DNA of 51,699 nt from Methylomonas sp. (GTDB lineage: Bacteria; Pseudomonadota; Gammaproteobacteria; Methylococcales; Methylomonadaceae): assembly GCA_026988155.1 (NCBI GenBank), contig JALSLW010000052.1, positions 1 to 51,699 of the forward strand. Reading direction: 5' to 3'. Shown piece by piece: positions 35,419-44,007 of the stretch (position 1 is its first letter; every line of letters starts with the position of its first letter). The notes beneath the pieces are model-generated. The model searched no databases. It was given only the letters and a program-made list of their open reading frames with translations, and had not been told where the DNA came from. Position numbers and translations under genes: made by a program.

Positions 35419-37164
35419 ATGTATCATCAAGGTGTTAAAAAAAATATCGTTCCACGCCCTAAAAGTAAAAAAAAATCACATTTAAAAGAACTTGATCCCA
35501 TTTTAAGCACTATTTTTTCTGCCCGTGGCATTACCGAAAACCAGCAGTTAGAACGTACCCTGGCCAACCTTCCTGCCCCCTGGCTATTGTCAGGCATGGA
35601 AACGATGGTTGAACATTTAATCACAGCCATAAAACAGCAGCAGAAAATTACCGTTGTTGCCGACTTTGATGCCGATGGAGCAACCAGCTGTGTGGTTGCC
35701 ATAAAAGGTCTGGAGCTGTTAGGTGCAAGCAATGTGTCTTTTGTTGTGCCTAACCGGTTTGAATATGGTTATGGACTGACACCGGAAATTGTCGAGTTAG
35801 TTAAACAGCAAAAGCCCGATGTCATCATTACCGTTGATAATGGAATTTCCAGCCTTGACGGGGTTACAGTTGCAAAAGAGTTTGGCATTAAAGTCTTAGT
35901 CACCGATCATCATTTGCCCGGCGATGAATTGCCTGATGCAGATGCCATAGTCAACCCCAATGTAAAAGATGATAAATTCCCTAGCGGTAATATTGCAGGG
36001 GTAGGGGTGATTTTTTATGTATTAATGGCATTACGAAGTCGCTTGCGGGAACAGAAATGGTTTGAACAGCATAATATGGAGCAGCCCAACTTGGCGCAGC
36101 TGTTAGATTTTGTAGCTCTGGGGACTGTTGCTGATGTGGTGGCTTTAGATCAGGTCAACAGAGTGCTGGTGCATCAGGGCTTATTAAGAATTCGTTCAGG
36201 CCATGCCCATCCCGGCATCATGGCATTGATTGAACAGGCAGGAAAACAGTATCAGTCAATCAGCTCATCCGATATAGGGTTTGCATTGGGGCCAAGATTA
36301 AATGCGGCTGGACGGATGGATGATATGTCTTTGGGCATTCAATGTTTGTTAACCGAAGACTTTGCTTTAGCTAAAGATATGGCTGAACAGTTGGATGAGC
36401 TTAATAAAGACCGCAAGGATATTGAAGCGCAAATGAAAGATAAGGCGATGTCCCTGCTGAATGAAATGAATATGCTGGATGAAAATCATTTGCCTGCGGG
36501 TGTCTGTCTCTTTGAAAAATATTGGCATCAAGGGGTGATTGGGATTCTGGCATCCAGAATTAAAGACCGTTTACATAGACCGGTGATCGCTTTTGCTTCG
36601 GCTGATAATGGAGAGATTAAAGGTTCAGCCCGCTCAATTCCAGGTGTACATATCCGTGATGTGCTAAGCGAAATTGCTGCAGCGCATCCGCAAATTCTCA
36701 GTAAATTTGGCGGTCATGCCATGGCAGCCGGGATGAGCATTAAAATGCATGACTATCCTGTTTTTGCCTTAGCATTTGATGAAGTAGTTGGCAAGCATTT
36801 AGATAAAGTCGATCTAGAGCAAAAAATTTATTCTGATGGTCAATTATCTGAACAGCAGATAACGCTGGAATTTACAGAAAAATTAAACGATGCAGGTACC
36901 TGGGGGCAGTCTTTTCCTGAACCGGTATTTGATGGAGTTTTTGACGTGATTCAATGCAGAATAGTCGGACAGCAGCATTTAAAGTTTGTGCTTAGATTCC
37001 CGATGAGCGAAATGTTAATTGACGGCATTTGCTTTTTTGTTGATAAAACTGAGAATTGGCTAGGCTGCCGTTCGATTAAAGCAGCCTATAAGCTAGATAT
37101 TAATGAATTTAGAGGCAATAGAACAGTGCAACTGATGCTGCAGTATATTGAAAAGATAACTTGA
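35419..37164 (+). CDS. recJ: Single-strand-specific 5'-3' exonuclease RecJ
   Basis: DHH-superfamily nuclease of recombination and mismatch repair. The metal motifs are DFDADGATS near residue 80, TVDNGIS near 140 and DHHLPGDELPDADAIVNPN near 163. The DHHA1 domain has GGHAMAAGM near residue 435, and the C-terminal OB domain is present. The length of 581 matches the family. I prefer ATG at 35419 to TTG at 35413. Confidence 0.95.
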   Translation: MYHQGVKKNIVPRPKSKKKSHLKELDPILSTIFSARGITENQQLERTLANLPAPWLLSGMETMVEHLITAIKQQQKITVVADFDADGATSCVVAIKGLELLGASNVSFVVPNRFEYGYGLTPEIVELVKQQKPDVIITVDNGISSLDGVTVAKEFGIKVLVTDHHLPGDELPDADAIVNPNVKDDKFPSGNIAGVGVIFYVLMALRSRLREQKWFEQHNMEQPNLAQLLDFVALGTVADVVALDQVNRVLVHQGLLRIRSGHAHPGIMALIEQAGKQYQSISSSDIGFALGPRLNAAGRMDDMSLGIQCLLTEDFALAKDMAEQLDELNKDRKDIEAQMKDKAMSLLNEMNMLDENHLPAGVCLFEKYWHQGVIGILASRIKDRLHRPVIAFASADNGEIKGSARSIPGVHIRDVLSEIAAAHPQILSKFGGHAMAAGMSIKMHDYPVFALAFDEVVGKHLDKVDLEQKIYSDGQLSEQQITLEFTEKLNDAGTWGQSFPEPVFDGVFDVIQCRIVGQQHLKFVLRFPMSEMLIDGICFFVDKTENWLGCRSIKAAYKLDINEFRGNRTVQLMLQYIEKIT

Positions 37165-37220
37165 ATTTTTGTTTGATTCGGTGCGGTTAAAAATGGAGCT
37201 TTTCTACTTTTAGAACTATT

Positions 37221-37259
37221 AAATGCTGAGGTAAACTGAAATTGCAGTGCTCGGCATTT
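37221..37259 (+). terminator. Hairpin downstream of recJ
   Basis: AAATGCTGAG pairs with CTCGGCATTT (one T-G wobble). The 19-base interval carries a nested ACTG/CAGT stem. The following bases are A/T-rich without a clean T-run, so this may be a terminator or a leader structure for the next gene. Confidence 0.45.
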
Positions 37260-37354
37260 ACTATTATTTTGTATCTGCTTCCGATTATTCAAAACAAGTG
37301 TACTTTTTGATGAATTGTTTCTTCTCGTTTCCTTGACTATTTTTTGATAACCCG

Positions 37355-38536
37355 ATGTCTAAATCATCCATTACGCGTATTATCCATAATCAGGTTGATT
37401 CAATTCTGTTTGAGGAGGGAAGCTTTTCCCCCCTAAACTGGATGTTAAAAGAAGGCCATCTTGATTATGCTGACTATCAGAATTGGAAAAAAGGGCAGGC
37501 AGAATTTTTAGAAGATCATTTTAAAACAGCCCTAAAAGAAATAATTTCTGCTCTGGATGCGGTTAGAGACTATGTTTCTTTACATAAACTGGAAAGCTTT
37601 AGGCAAAAATACATTTCAGCTACAGGAGAAACATTGCATATTTGCCGTTCCTCGAAAAATGAACTGATTTTTACCTGCATTTATGAGCCAGCCCATGACA
37701 GAATGCAAATGGATTTGTTTTTTGATAGTGCAGAGGCCTGTGTTATTTCTGACCTGATAACAGCCATTACTCATAAAAACAATGAAGATATATCAAATCT
37801 GATGACAAGGTTAGACTCTTCAAACCCGCAAAAGTATCAGCAATATACTCAGTTACTGGCGTTGGAGAACTTGTTAGCGCATTCTGAAACTTCTGACAAT
37901 AAAAAAATTAAAGTTTTATTGCAACAGCTAAGTCCACTGGCTTTTGAACTTTTGGGCAGAGCTGCACATGACTTCCTTACCTCTTTGTGGCGCGAGCTCT
38001 CTGCAGAAATTGAAAAGCGGCATTTTGATTTTGAAAACCCTAAATGCCATTTGAGTTTTACTGCTTTCAAAGGATTGCAGTGGCAGCGAGTTCTCACCTC
38101 GGTAGAAAGTGAGACGAACTGGGTCAAATATCCGGTTTTGATATTCCGCAATGCAGAAGCCTGTTTTAAATTGAATAAAGAGCTAGAAGGCATCATAAAC
38201 TGGTTTAAACTATTTAATTTATACCCTGAAATTGCTGAAGGAATGATTGAAGAGACTGCTAGTCGCGTTATGCTTTTTAAATGGCAAGGTTTTTCTGTGC
38301 TGGAACCTGAACTGGAATCCAGCTTATTTCCTGCCTGGGTGGTGATGAATAGTCCAGCACTTGCAGAAAACAGCACTTTTTCTGATAACGAAAATGAAGC
38401 TTTAAAGCTAATGAAAAGCCTAGTCTGTGAAACTGATGGTGAAATCAGTGAAGCAGTGGTTAATCTCAGATCCCAATTACAGAGCCATTATCCGGCTTTA
38501 TTTATTCATTATATGAAGTCTGGCATAAAACCCTAA
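37355..38536 (+). CDS. Uncharacterised 393-residue soluble protein
   Basis: I do not recognise this family. It has no signal peptide or membrane segment. The protein is helical, with regularly placed aromatic residues and several short W-containing motifs (PLNWMLKEGHLDYADYQNW near residue 27; FLTSLWRELSAEIEKRHF near 207; LFPAWVVMN near 325). It is flanked by a long gap on each side, so it is probably transcribed alone. Codon use and composition match its neighbours, which argues for a real native gene. Confidence 0.7.
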   Translation: MSKSSITRIIHNQVDSILFEEGSFSPLNWMLKEGHLDYADYQNWKKGQAEFLEDHFKTALKEIISALDAVRDYVSLHKLESFRQKYISATGETLHICRSSKNELIFTCIYEPAHDRMQMDLFFDSAEACVISDLITAITHKNNEDISNLMTRLDSSNPQKYQQYTQLLALENLLAHSETSDNKKIKVLLQQLSPLAFELLGRAAHDFLTSLWRELSAEIEKRHFDFENPKCHLSFTAFKGLQWQRVLTSVESETNWVKYPVLIFRNAEACFKLNKELEGIINWFKLFNLYPEIAEGMIEETASRVMLFKWQGFSVLEPELESSLFPAWVVMNSPALAENSTFSDNENEALKLMKSLVCETDGEISEAVVNLRSQLQSHYPALFIHYMKSGIKP

Positions 38537-38786
38537 AAAGTCAGATATTTTCTATTGCTACTTTGTTTGTAGTTGTTTAGGTCGCTGGAAACAAATACTC
38601 AGCCGGTTCAATGTTATAAATGGCTAGGAGAAGCTTTAGCCATGATTAAATTATCTATGGTCTTAAATATTGGTGTCCATTATAGACAAGGCTAAAACGC
38701 ATCCTACAAAGGGTCAATTAAATGCTTATTGCACACAGTGAAGCGGACATAAAGCCCGCTCCAAAAGTTACGCATATTTCTATATA

Positions 38787-39743
38787 TTAAACATACTTCG
38801 CTTCAAATGCAGAGATAAAAGAGGGCAGGTCTTCCACAGCGATATGGTTAATCCCTGCGGCTGCTTTTCTGCCACCGCCCGTCGGGAATAAAGAACACAG
38901 TTCATCAGCTCCCATCTTGTTATTTAATGGCGCACGGACACTGATCTGGTAGCCATTCTGGGCATTAAAGCTAGCCACAGCATGGGCTCGGTCAGGGTTT
39001 TTATTGGCAAGGCTGTTGCCAAATACGCCATTGACCCGGCGACTCCAAATTTCATCAGGAAAGGTATAGACAGCCACTTTATCTGTTTGATATTCAGGGT
39101 TGATATGTTCCGCACTGGCCATATCATCCGAATAGCCTGCCAATAGCTTTTCATACACCTCTTCATTATCAGCCATAAAATCAAAAGGTGATGAATAGGG
39201 GAGCATCTCACGATAAAGCAGGTCTGGAGCAAAATGCAAATCAGCTACACTGGTGCCATAGCCGTTATAGTTAATGCAAATTCCCAGCATTTTCAGCTGT
39301 TCCAGCTGGTTTTTAGACAATGACAGCGGATAGGCCGATTTAATGGCAGCTTCAAAAAGATTATCGCCAAAAGCCCCAGTGACTGCCCATTCGTGGAATT
39401 TGCCTTCTAAATAGTCATTGATAAGCAAGCTGGTACAGGTGTTGGGATCGGTATCAATCAGTGTTTTCAGGTGTTTATGTTTCGGAATCTCACCGGCCTG
39501 ATGATGATCGATATAAAAAATATTGGCTCCTTCATCAAGCAGTCTGTCTACCGAACTTCGGTTTTTCTGAAAGGAAATATCAAGTACTGTCACATGATCA
39601 CCATGCTGCACTTTAACATCATCCAATAATTGTATATCTCTTTTAACACCTGTCACTAATTGTGATTTGATAGGGTCAGCCAGCCGCAGTTGCAATAATG
39701 CACAAATACCGTCAGCATCACCATTAAAAACATCTATTTGCAT
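38787..39743 (-). CDS. DHH/DHHA1 phosphoesterase-like protein
   Basis: The motifs are [14 protein letters not shown] at the N-terminus, TVLDISF near residue 53, IDHHQAG (the DHH triad) near 78 and a glycine-rich DHHA1 end, [10 protein letters not shown], near 292. The family includes oligoribonucleases, cyclic dinucleotide phosphodiesterases and pyrophosphatases. Its short length (318) and lack of a CBS or PAS part leave the substrate open. It overlaps the upstream fbp gene by ten bases on the same strand, so it is probably cotranscribed with it. Confidence 0.75.
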   Translation of the reverse strand: MQIDVFNGDADGICALLQLRLADPIKSQLVTGVKRDIQLLDDVKVQHGDHVTVLDISFQKNRSSVDRLLDEGANIFYIDHHQAGEIPKHKHLKTLIDTDPNTCTSLLINDYLEGKFHEWAVTGAFGDNLFEAAIKSAYPLSLSKNQLEQLKMLGICINYNGYGTSVADLHFAPDLLYREMLPYSSPFDFMADNEEVYEKLLAGYSDDMASAEHINPEYQTDKVAVYTFPDEIWSRRVNGVFGNSLANKNPDRAHAVASFNAQNGYQISVRAPLNNKMGADELCSLFPTGGGRKAAAGINHIAVEDLPSFISAFEAKYV

Positions 39744-40753
39744 GAATCGAACTCCTTATGATAAGAAATAACACGATTAACTTCATTCTTGGCACCTAAA
39801 ATAACAGGTACACGCTGATGAATTTCATTGGGGTCTATATCCATAATACGTTTACGGCCTGTAGAACAGAGACCGCCTGCCTGTTCTACAATGAAGCCTA
39901 TGGGGTTTGCTTCATAAAGTAAACGTAATCTACCTTCTTTGCGGGGCTTTTTTAAGTCATACGGGTACATAAAAATACCACCACGGGTCAGTACCCGGTA
40001 TACTTCAGCCACTAAGGAGGCAATCCATCGCATATTAAAATTTTTATTTCTTAAGCCATCTGAGCCTGCTATGCATTCTGCAATATACTGCTGCATAGGG
40101 GGTTCCCAAAAACGCTGGTTAGACATATTAATGGCAAATTCCTGGGTATCCTCGGCAATACTCATATTTAGGTGGGTCAGATAGAATTCCCCCACTTCCT
40201 GGTCTAAGGTAAAGCCATTAACGCCTTGTCCAGTTGTTAAGATTAGCATAGTCGAAGGTCCATAGAGTACAAAACCTGCACAGACCTGTTCACTGCCTTT
40301 TTGCAAAAAATCATCAAGTGTCGGTTTAATGCCTTGCTTGCAACGCAAAATAGAAAAGATAGTGCCCACTGTTAAATTAACATCAATATTGGACGAGCCG
40401 TCTAAAGGATCAAACAGGGCAAGGTATTTGCCTCTGGGATATTGCTCGGGTATCTCGATCGGGTCGTCATTTTCTTCAGAAGCCATGCCGGCAAGATGCC
40501 CAGTCCATTTTAGAGCATCAATCATGTAATTGTTGCTGATAATATCTAACTTCTTCTGTACTTCGCCCTGTACATTTTCTGAATCGGCACTGCCCCAGGT
40601 GCCCATTAAGTCACCCTGATTAACTAAGTGAGAGATCTGTTTGCAGGCAGTGACAATATCATTCAGCAGGGCCGTTAAGTCGCCGGTTGTATCGGTAGAG
40701 ATATTTCGCTGCTGTTCGGTTATGAACTGGGATAAGCTAATTTTATTAGCCAT
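39734..40753 (-). CDS. fbp: Class 1 fructose-1,6-bisphosphatase
   Basis: Hydrolyses fructose-1,6-bisphosphate in gluconeogenesis or sugar-phosphate cycles. The metal/substrate motif [15 protein letters not shown] is near residue 110, and [17 protein letters not shown] with [14 protein letters not shown] near 270-300. The length of 339 is standard. The gene points away from nrdJa across a 368-bp AT-rich region. Confidence 0.95.
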   Translation of the reverse strand: MANKISLSQFITEQQRNISTDTTGDLTALLNDIVTACKQISHLVNQGDLMGTWGSADSENVQGEVQKKLDIISNNYMIDALKWTGHLAGMASEENDDPIEIPEQYPRGKYLALFDPLDGSSNIDVNLTVGTIFSILRCKQGIKPTLDDFLQKGSEQVCAGFVLYGPSTMLILTTGQGVNGFTLDQEVGEFYLTHLNMSIAEDTQEFAINMSNQRFWEPPMQQYIAECIAGSDGLRNKNFNMRWIASLVAEVYRVLTRGGIFMYPYDLKKPRKEGRLRLLYEANPIGFIVEQAGGLCSTGRKRIMDIDPNEIHQRVPVILGAKNEVNRVISYHKEFDSCK

Positions 40754-41001
40754 AAAGTGTATTCTCCGTTTACATTTTAAATAAATTTAAAACCTAATTG
40801 ACACTATAGACACAAGTAAAAGTGATGAGTTCTATTAGGCTGATGCTTAAATGCATTATATAGACCCAATACTCGCACGTTAATATTAATTTCAGTCTTT
40901 AAATATAGATCAAATAAAATATTTTACAAAGAAAAAACAATTTTTTATAAGTTATTGAAAATAAATAATAGAGTAAAAAAGTTGGTATAAAATATTTTTA
41001 A

Positions 41002-41017
41002 GCACTATATCTTGTGT
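41002..41017 (+). promoter_or_regulatory. NrdR box 1 upstream of nrdJa
   Basis: GCACTATATCTTGTGT differs from an idealised NrdR box ACACTATATATTGTGT at two of 16 positions. NrdR is the universal bacterial repressor of ribonucleotide reductase genes and binds pairs of such boxes. Confidence 0.75.
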
Positions 41018-41032
41018 TAATATTTATAAAAA

Positions 41033-41048
41033 ACACCATATATCCACA
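41033..41048 (+). promoter_or_regulatory. NrdR box 2 upstream of nrdJa
   Basis: ACACCATATATCCACA keeps the left half and core of the NrdR consensus and degenerates at its right end. Its start is exactly 31 bp after that of box 1, about three helical turns, the usual arrangement for NrdR box pairs. Confidence 0.65.
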
Positions 41049-41121
41049 TTGCATTGATTTTTGTCCTGCCTGTTGGTTTATGATTTTGGCTTTTTAAAGT
41101 ACACAGACAAGGAGATAACTA

Positions 41122-43272
41122 ATGACTGCTCAGCTGCACATCGTTCCCGATACCGATATAGAAATCCCAATGCAAAGTGCTTCTCTGGATATTTGGGACA
41201 CAAAATACCGTTTAAAAACTAAAGAAGGTGTAGCAGTTGATGAAACGATTGACGAAACCTACCAAAGAGTAGCCAAGGCATTGGCCAGTGTGGAAAAAAA
41301 TAAAGCCCTGCAGGAAAAATACCATAAAGAATTTTTATGGGCCTTGCGGCAAGGCGTGATCCCTGCGGGTAGGATTGTCTCAAATGCCGGAGCAAGGGAG
41401 CATAAGCCCGCAACTTCAACCATTAACTGTACCGTATCGGGCACTATTGCAGATTCAATGGATGATATTTTAAATAAAGTACATGAGGCAGGACTTACCC
41501 TTAAAGCGGGCTGTGGCATAGGTTATGAATTTTCAACCTTGCGTCCCAAAGACGCCTATGTTTCAGGTGCTGGTGCCTATACATCTGGTCCATTATCATT
41601 TATGGATATCTACGATAAAATGTGCTTCACTGTTTCATCGGCAGGGGGAAGGCGCGGCGCTCAAATGGCGACTTTTGATATTGCTCACCCTGATGTAGTT
41701 GATTTTATCAGAGTAAAACGCGAGGACGGCCGTTTGCGACAATTCAACTTATCTTTATTAATTACCACTGAATTTATTGAAGCAGTTAAAAACGATGAGC
41801 CCTGGCACTTGTCTTTTCCTATAACAGAGAAAGACCAAGCCATAGATAACCTAGATCTATCAAATATAGAGCTTGTTGCCTGGCGCGATCTGCCCGCTAA
41901 AGAAGGCTATGTGGTCAATGATGAAGGACTGATTGCCTGCAAAATCACCAAAACCATGCCAGCCCGCCGCTTGTGGGACATTATTATGTCATCTACTTAT
42001 GATTATGCAGAACCTGGCTTTATATTGATTGACAAGGTCAATGAGATGAATAATAACTGGTTCTGTGAAAAAATTCGGGCGACCAATCCCTGTGGCGAAC
42101 AGCCGCTGCCTCCTTATGGCAGCTGTCTTCTGGGCTCAATCAATCTGACACGTTTTGTACACAAGCCTTTTACCAGCGAAGCCAGTTTTGACTGGGAAAC
42201 CTACCGTAAAACTATCGCTATTTTTACCCGTATGCTAGACAACGTGGTGGAAATCAATGGCCTGCCGTTAGAAAAACAGCGCGATGAAATTACCAGCAAG
42301 CGTCGTCATGGCATGGGCTATTTAGGGCTAGGTTCTACACTCACTATGTTAGGCTTAAAATATGGCGGAGAAGAATCCTTAAAAATCACCGAAGAAATTA
42401 CTAAAACCTTAGCTATAGAAGGCTGGAAAGCAGGTTTAGAGTTATCAAAAGAAAAGGGGGCCGCCCCCATTATGGAACAGACATTTATGGTAACGGGCGA
42501 AATGCTGCATAAACGCCCAGAAATGAAAGCTGACGGCTATAAAAAAGGCGATAAAATACTGGGCAAAGTACTGCACGCTAAATATAGCCGCTATATGCAG
42601 CTTATCGCAAAGGAGCAGCCTGATTTAGTTAAAGCTTTAGCAGAGCAGGGCGCCCGTTTTACACATCATAGTTCAATTGCGCCAACAGGAACTATCTCTT
42701 TATCTTTGGCCAATAACTCAAGCAATGGCATAGAACCCAGCTTCGCACATCACTATTCGCGAAATATCATTCGTGAAGGCAAAAAGTCTAAAGAAAAAGT
42801 AGACGTCTTTTCTTTTGAACTGCTGGCTTACAGAAAATTGATCAATGCTGATGCCATGCCTTATAGCGATGATCCGTCACAGCAATTGCCCGACTACTTT
42901 ATCTCGGCAGATGACATCACGCCAAAGCAGCATGTAGATGTACAGGCTGCCGCACAGATATGGATAGATTCATCCATCTCAAAAACAGCCAATGTACCAA
43001 CTGATTTTCCCTATGAAGATTTTAAATCAATCTACGAATATGCTTATGACAAAGGCTTAAAAGGCTGTACCACTTTCCGCTTTAATCCAGAAGTTTTTCA
43101 GGGTGTACTCGTTAAAGAAGAAGACCTAGAAAAAACGACCTATCAGTTTACTTTGGAAGACGGTCACGTTATTGAGGCAAAAGGCAGTGAAGAAATTGAA
43201 TACGATGGTGAAATGCACACAGCCGCCAATCTATTTGATGCATTAAAAGAAGGCTATTACGGTAAATTCTAA
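41122..43272 (+). CDS. nrdJa: B12-dependent (class II) ribonucleotide reductase, large part
   Basis: Reduces ribonucleotides to deoxyribonucleotides with an adenosylcobalamin-derived radical, independent of oxygen. Recognisable segments are TSTINCTVSG (active-site cysteine, near residue 100), AGCGIGYEFSTLRP, GGRRGAQMATFDIAHPD, the radical-bearing NPCGEQPLPPYGSCLLGSINL near 322, and FTHHSSIAPTGTISL. It lacks the C-terminal zinc-ribbon/TSCPD part, which is encoded by the next gene, as in the split NrdJa/NrdJb of pseudomonads. The reading frames join at TAATG, overlapping by one base. Two NrdR boxes precede it. Confidence 0.95.
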   Translation: MTAQLHIVPDTDIEIPMQSASLDIWDTKYRLKTKEGVAVDETIDETYQRVAKALASVEKNKALQEKYHKEFLWALRQGVIPAGRIVSNAGAREHKPATSTINCTVSGTIADSMDDILNKVHEAGLTLKAGCGIGYEFSTLRPKDAYVSGAGAYTSGPLSFMDIYDKMCFTVSSAGGRRGAQMATFDIAHPDVVDFIRVKREDGRLRQFNLSLLITTEFIEAVKNDEPWHLSFPITEKDQAIDNLDLSNIELVAWRDLPAKEGYVVNDEGLIACKITKTMPARRLWDIIMSSTYDYAEPGFILIDKVNEMNNNWFCEKIRATNPCGEQPLPPYGSCLLGSINLTRFVHKPFTSEASFDWETYRKTIAIFTRMLDNVVEINGLPLEKQRDEITSKRRHGMGYLGLGSTLTMLGLKYGGEESLKITEEITKTLAIEGWKAGLELSKEKGAAPIMEQTFMVTGEMLHKRPEMKADGYKKGDKILGKVLHAKYSRYMQLIAKEQPDLVKALAEQGARFTHHSSIAPTGTISLSLANNSSNGIEPSFAHHYSRNIIREGKKSKEKVDVFSFELLAYRKLINADAMPYSDDPSQQLPDYFISADDITPKQHVDVQAAAQIWIDSSISKTANVPTDFPYEDFKSIYEYAYDKGLKGCTTFRFNPEVFQGVLVKEEDLEKTTYQFTLEDGHVIEAKGSEEIEYDGEMHTAANLFDALKEGYYGKF

Positions 43273-43955
43273 TGACACATAAAATTACAAAAAAAATCGT
43301 TGCCTACAAAGTAATCAACGAAGCGGATAAAGTCGCTGAAAAAGAGCAGGAAAAAACAGCACTGGAAAGCATGCATGAAAATGTAGAGCGTCCAGAAATG
43401 CTGTTAGGCTCCACTTACAAGATAAAAACGCCGCAATCAGAACATGCGCTGTACATTACCATAAATGACATGGTGTTAAATATGGGAACAGAACATGAAG
43501 AGCGTCGTCCCTATGAAGTATTTATCAACTCAAAAAATATGGAGCATTTTCAATGGGTATTGGCACTAACACGGGTTATTTCAGCGGTATTTAGAAAAGG
43601 TGGAGATGTTACATTTCTGGTCGAAGAAATGAAAGCAGTCTTTGACCCTAAAGGTGGCTATTTTAAAAAGGGCGGGGTATTTATGCCGTCGCTAGTTGCA
43701 GAAATCGGTACAGCAATCGAATCCCATATGAAGTTTATTGGGCTGATTAAAACGGAAGAAATGGGCGACAATCAGAAACAGTTTTTAGCTGAAAAGCGTA
43801 AAGAGTTTGAAGATAAGCATGGGGGCACATCTGCAAATGATGACGAAGCTTTTCCTGAAAAAGCGACTCTATGCGTTAAATGCAGTACCAAGGCTATGGT
43901 ATTGATGGATGGCTGTATGACTTGTTTAAATTGTGGAGAGAGCAAATGCGGATAA
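43272..43955 (+). CDS. nrdJb: Class II ribonucleotide reductase, C-terminal part
   Basis: The separate second subunit of the split enzyme. It carries a TSCPD-type domain (about residues 60-165, including GGDVTFLVEEMKAVFDPKGG) and a C-terminal cysteine-rich tail (CVKCSTKAMV, then CMTCLNCGESKCG). That tail would hold zinc and supply the redox cysteines that reset the active site. Start and stop of the pair overlap by one base, implying coupled, equimolar synthesis. Confidence 0.85.
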   Translation: MTHKITKKIVAYKVINEADKVAEKEQEKTALESMHENVERPEMLLGSTYKIKTPQSEHALYITINDMVLNMGTEHEERRPYEVFINSKNMEHFQWVLALTRVISAVFRKGGDVTFLVEEMKAVFDPKGGYFKKGGVFMPSLVAEIGTAIESHMKFIGLIKTEEMGDNQKQFLAEKRKEFEDKHGGTSANDDEAFPEKATLCVKCSTKAMVLMDGCMTCLNCGESKCG

Positions 43956-44007
43956 AACAATGATAAAACCTGACAGTTATTTACCCGCTCATGATAGAGT
44001 TCTGCAG

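Larger units (their letters stand above)
40754..41121. other. Divergent fbp / nrdJa regulatory region
   Basis: 368 very AT-rich bases. The part near nrdJa holds two NrdR-type boxes and a possible promoter (TTGGTA at 40982 with TATATC at 41006, the latter inside the first box). A good ribosome site, AAGGAG, precedes the nrdJa ATG. I see no cobalamin riboswitch core. Confidence 0.6.

Noticed and set aside
40754-41121. Cobalamin riboswitch before nrdJa
   Set aside because: No B12-box-like conserved core is visible, and the region is too AT-rich; the NrdR boxes explain the regulation better.
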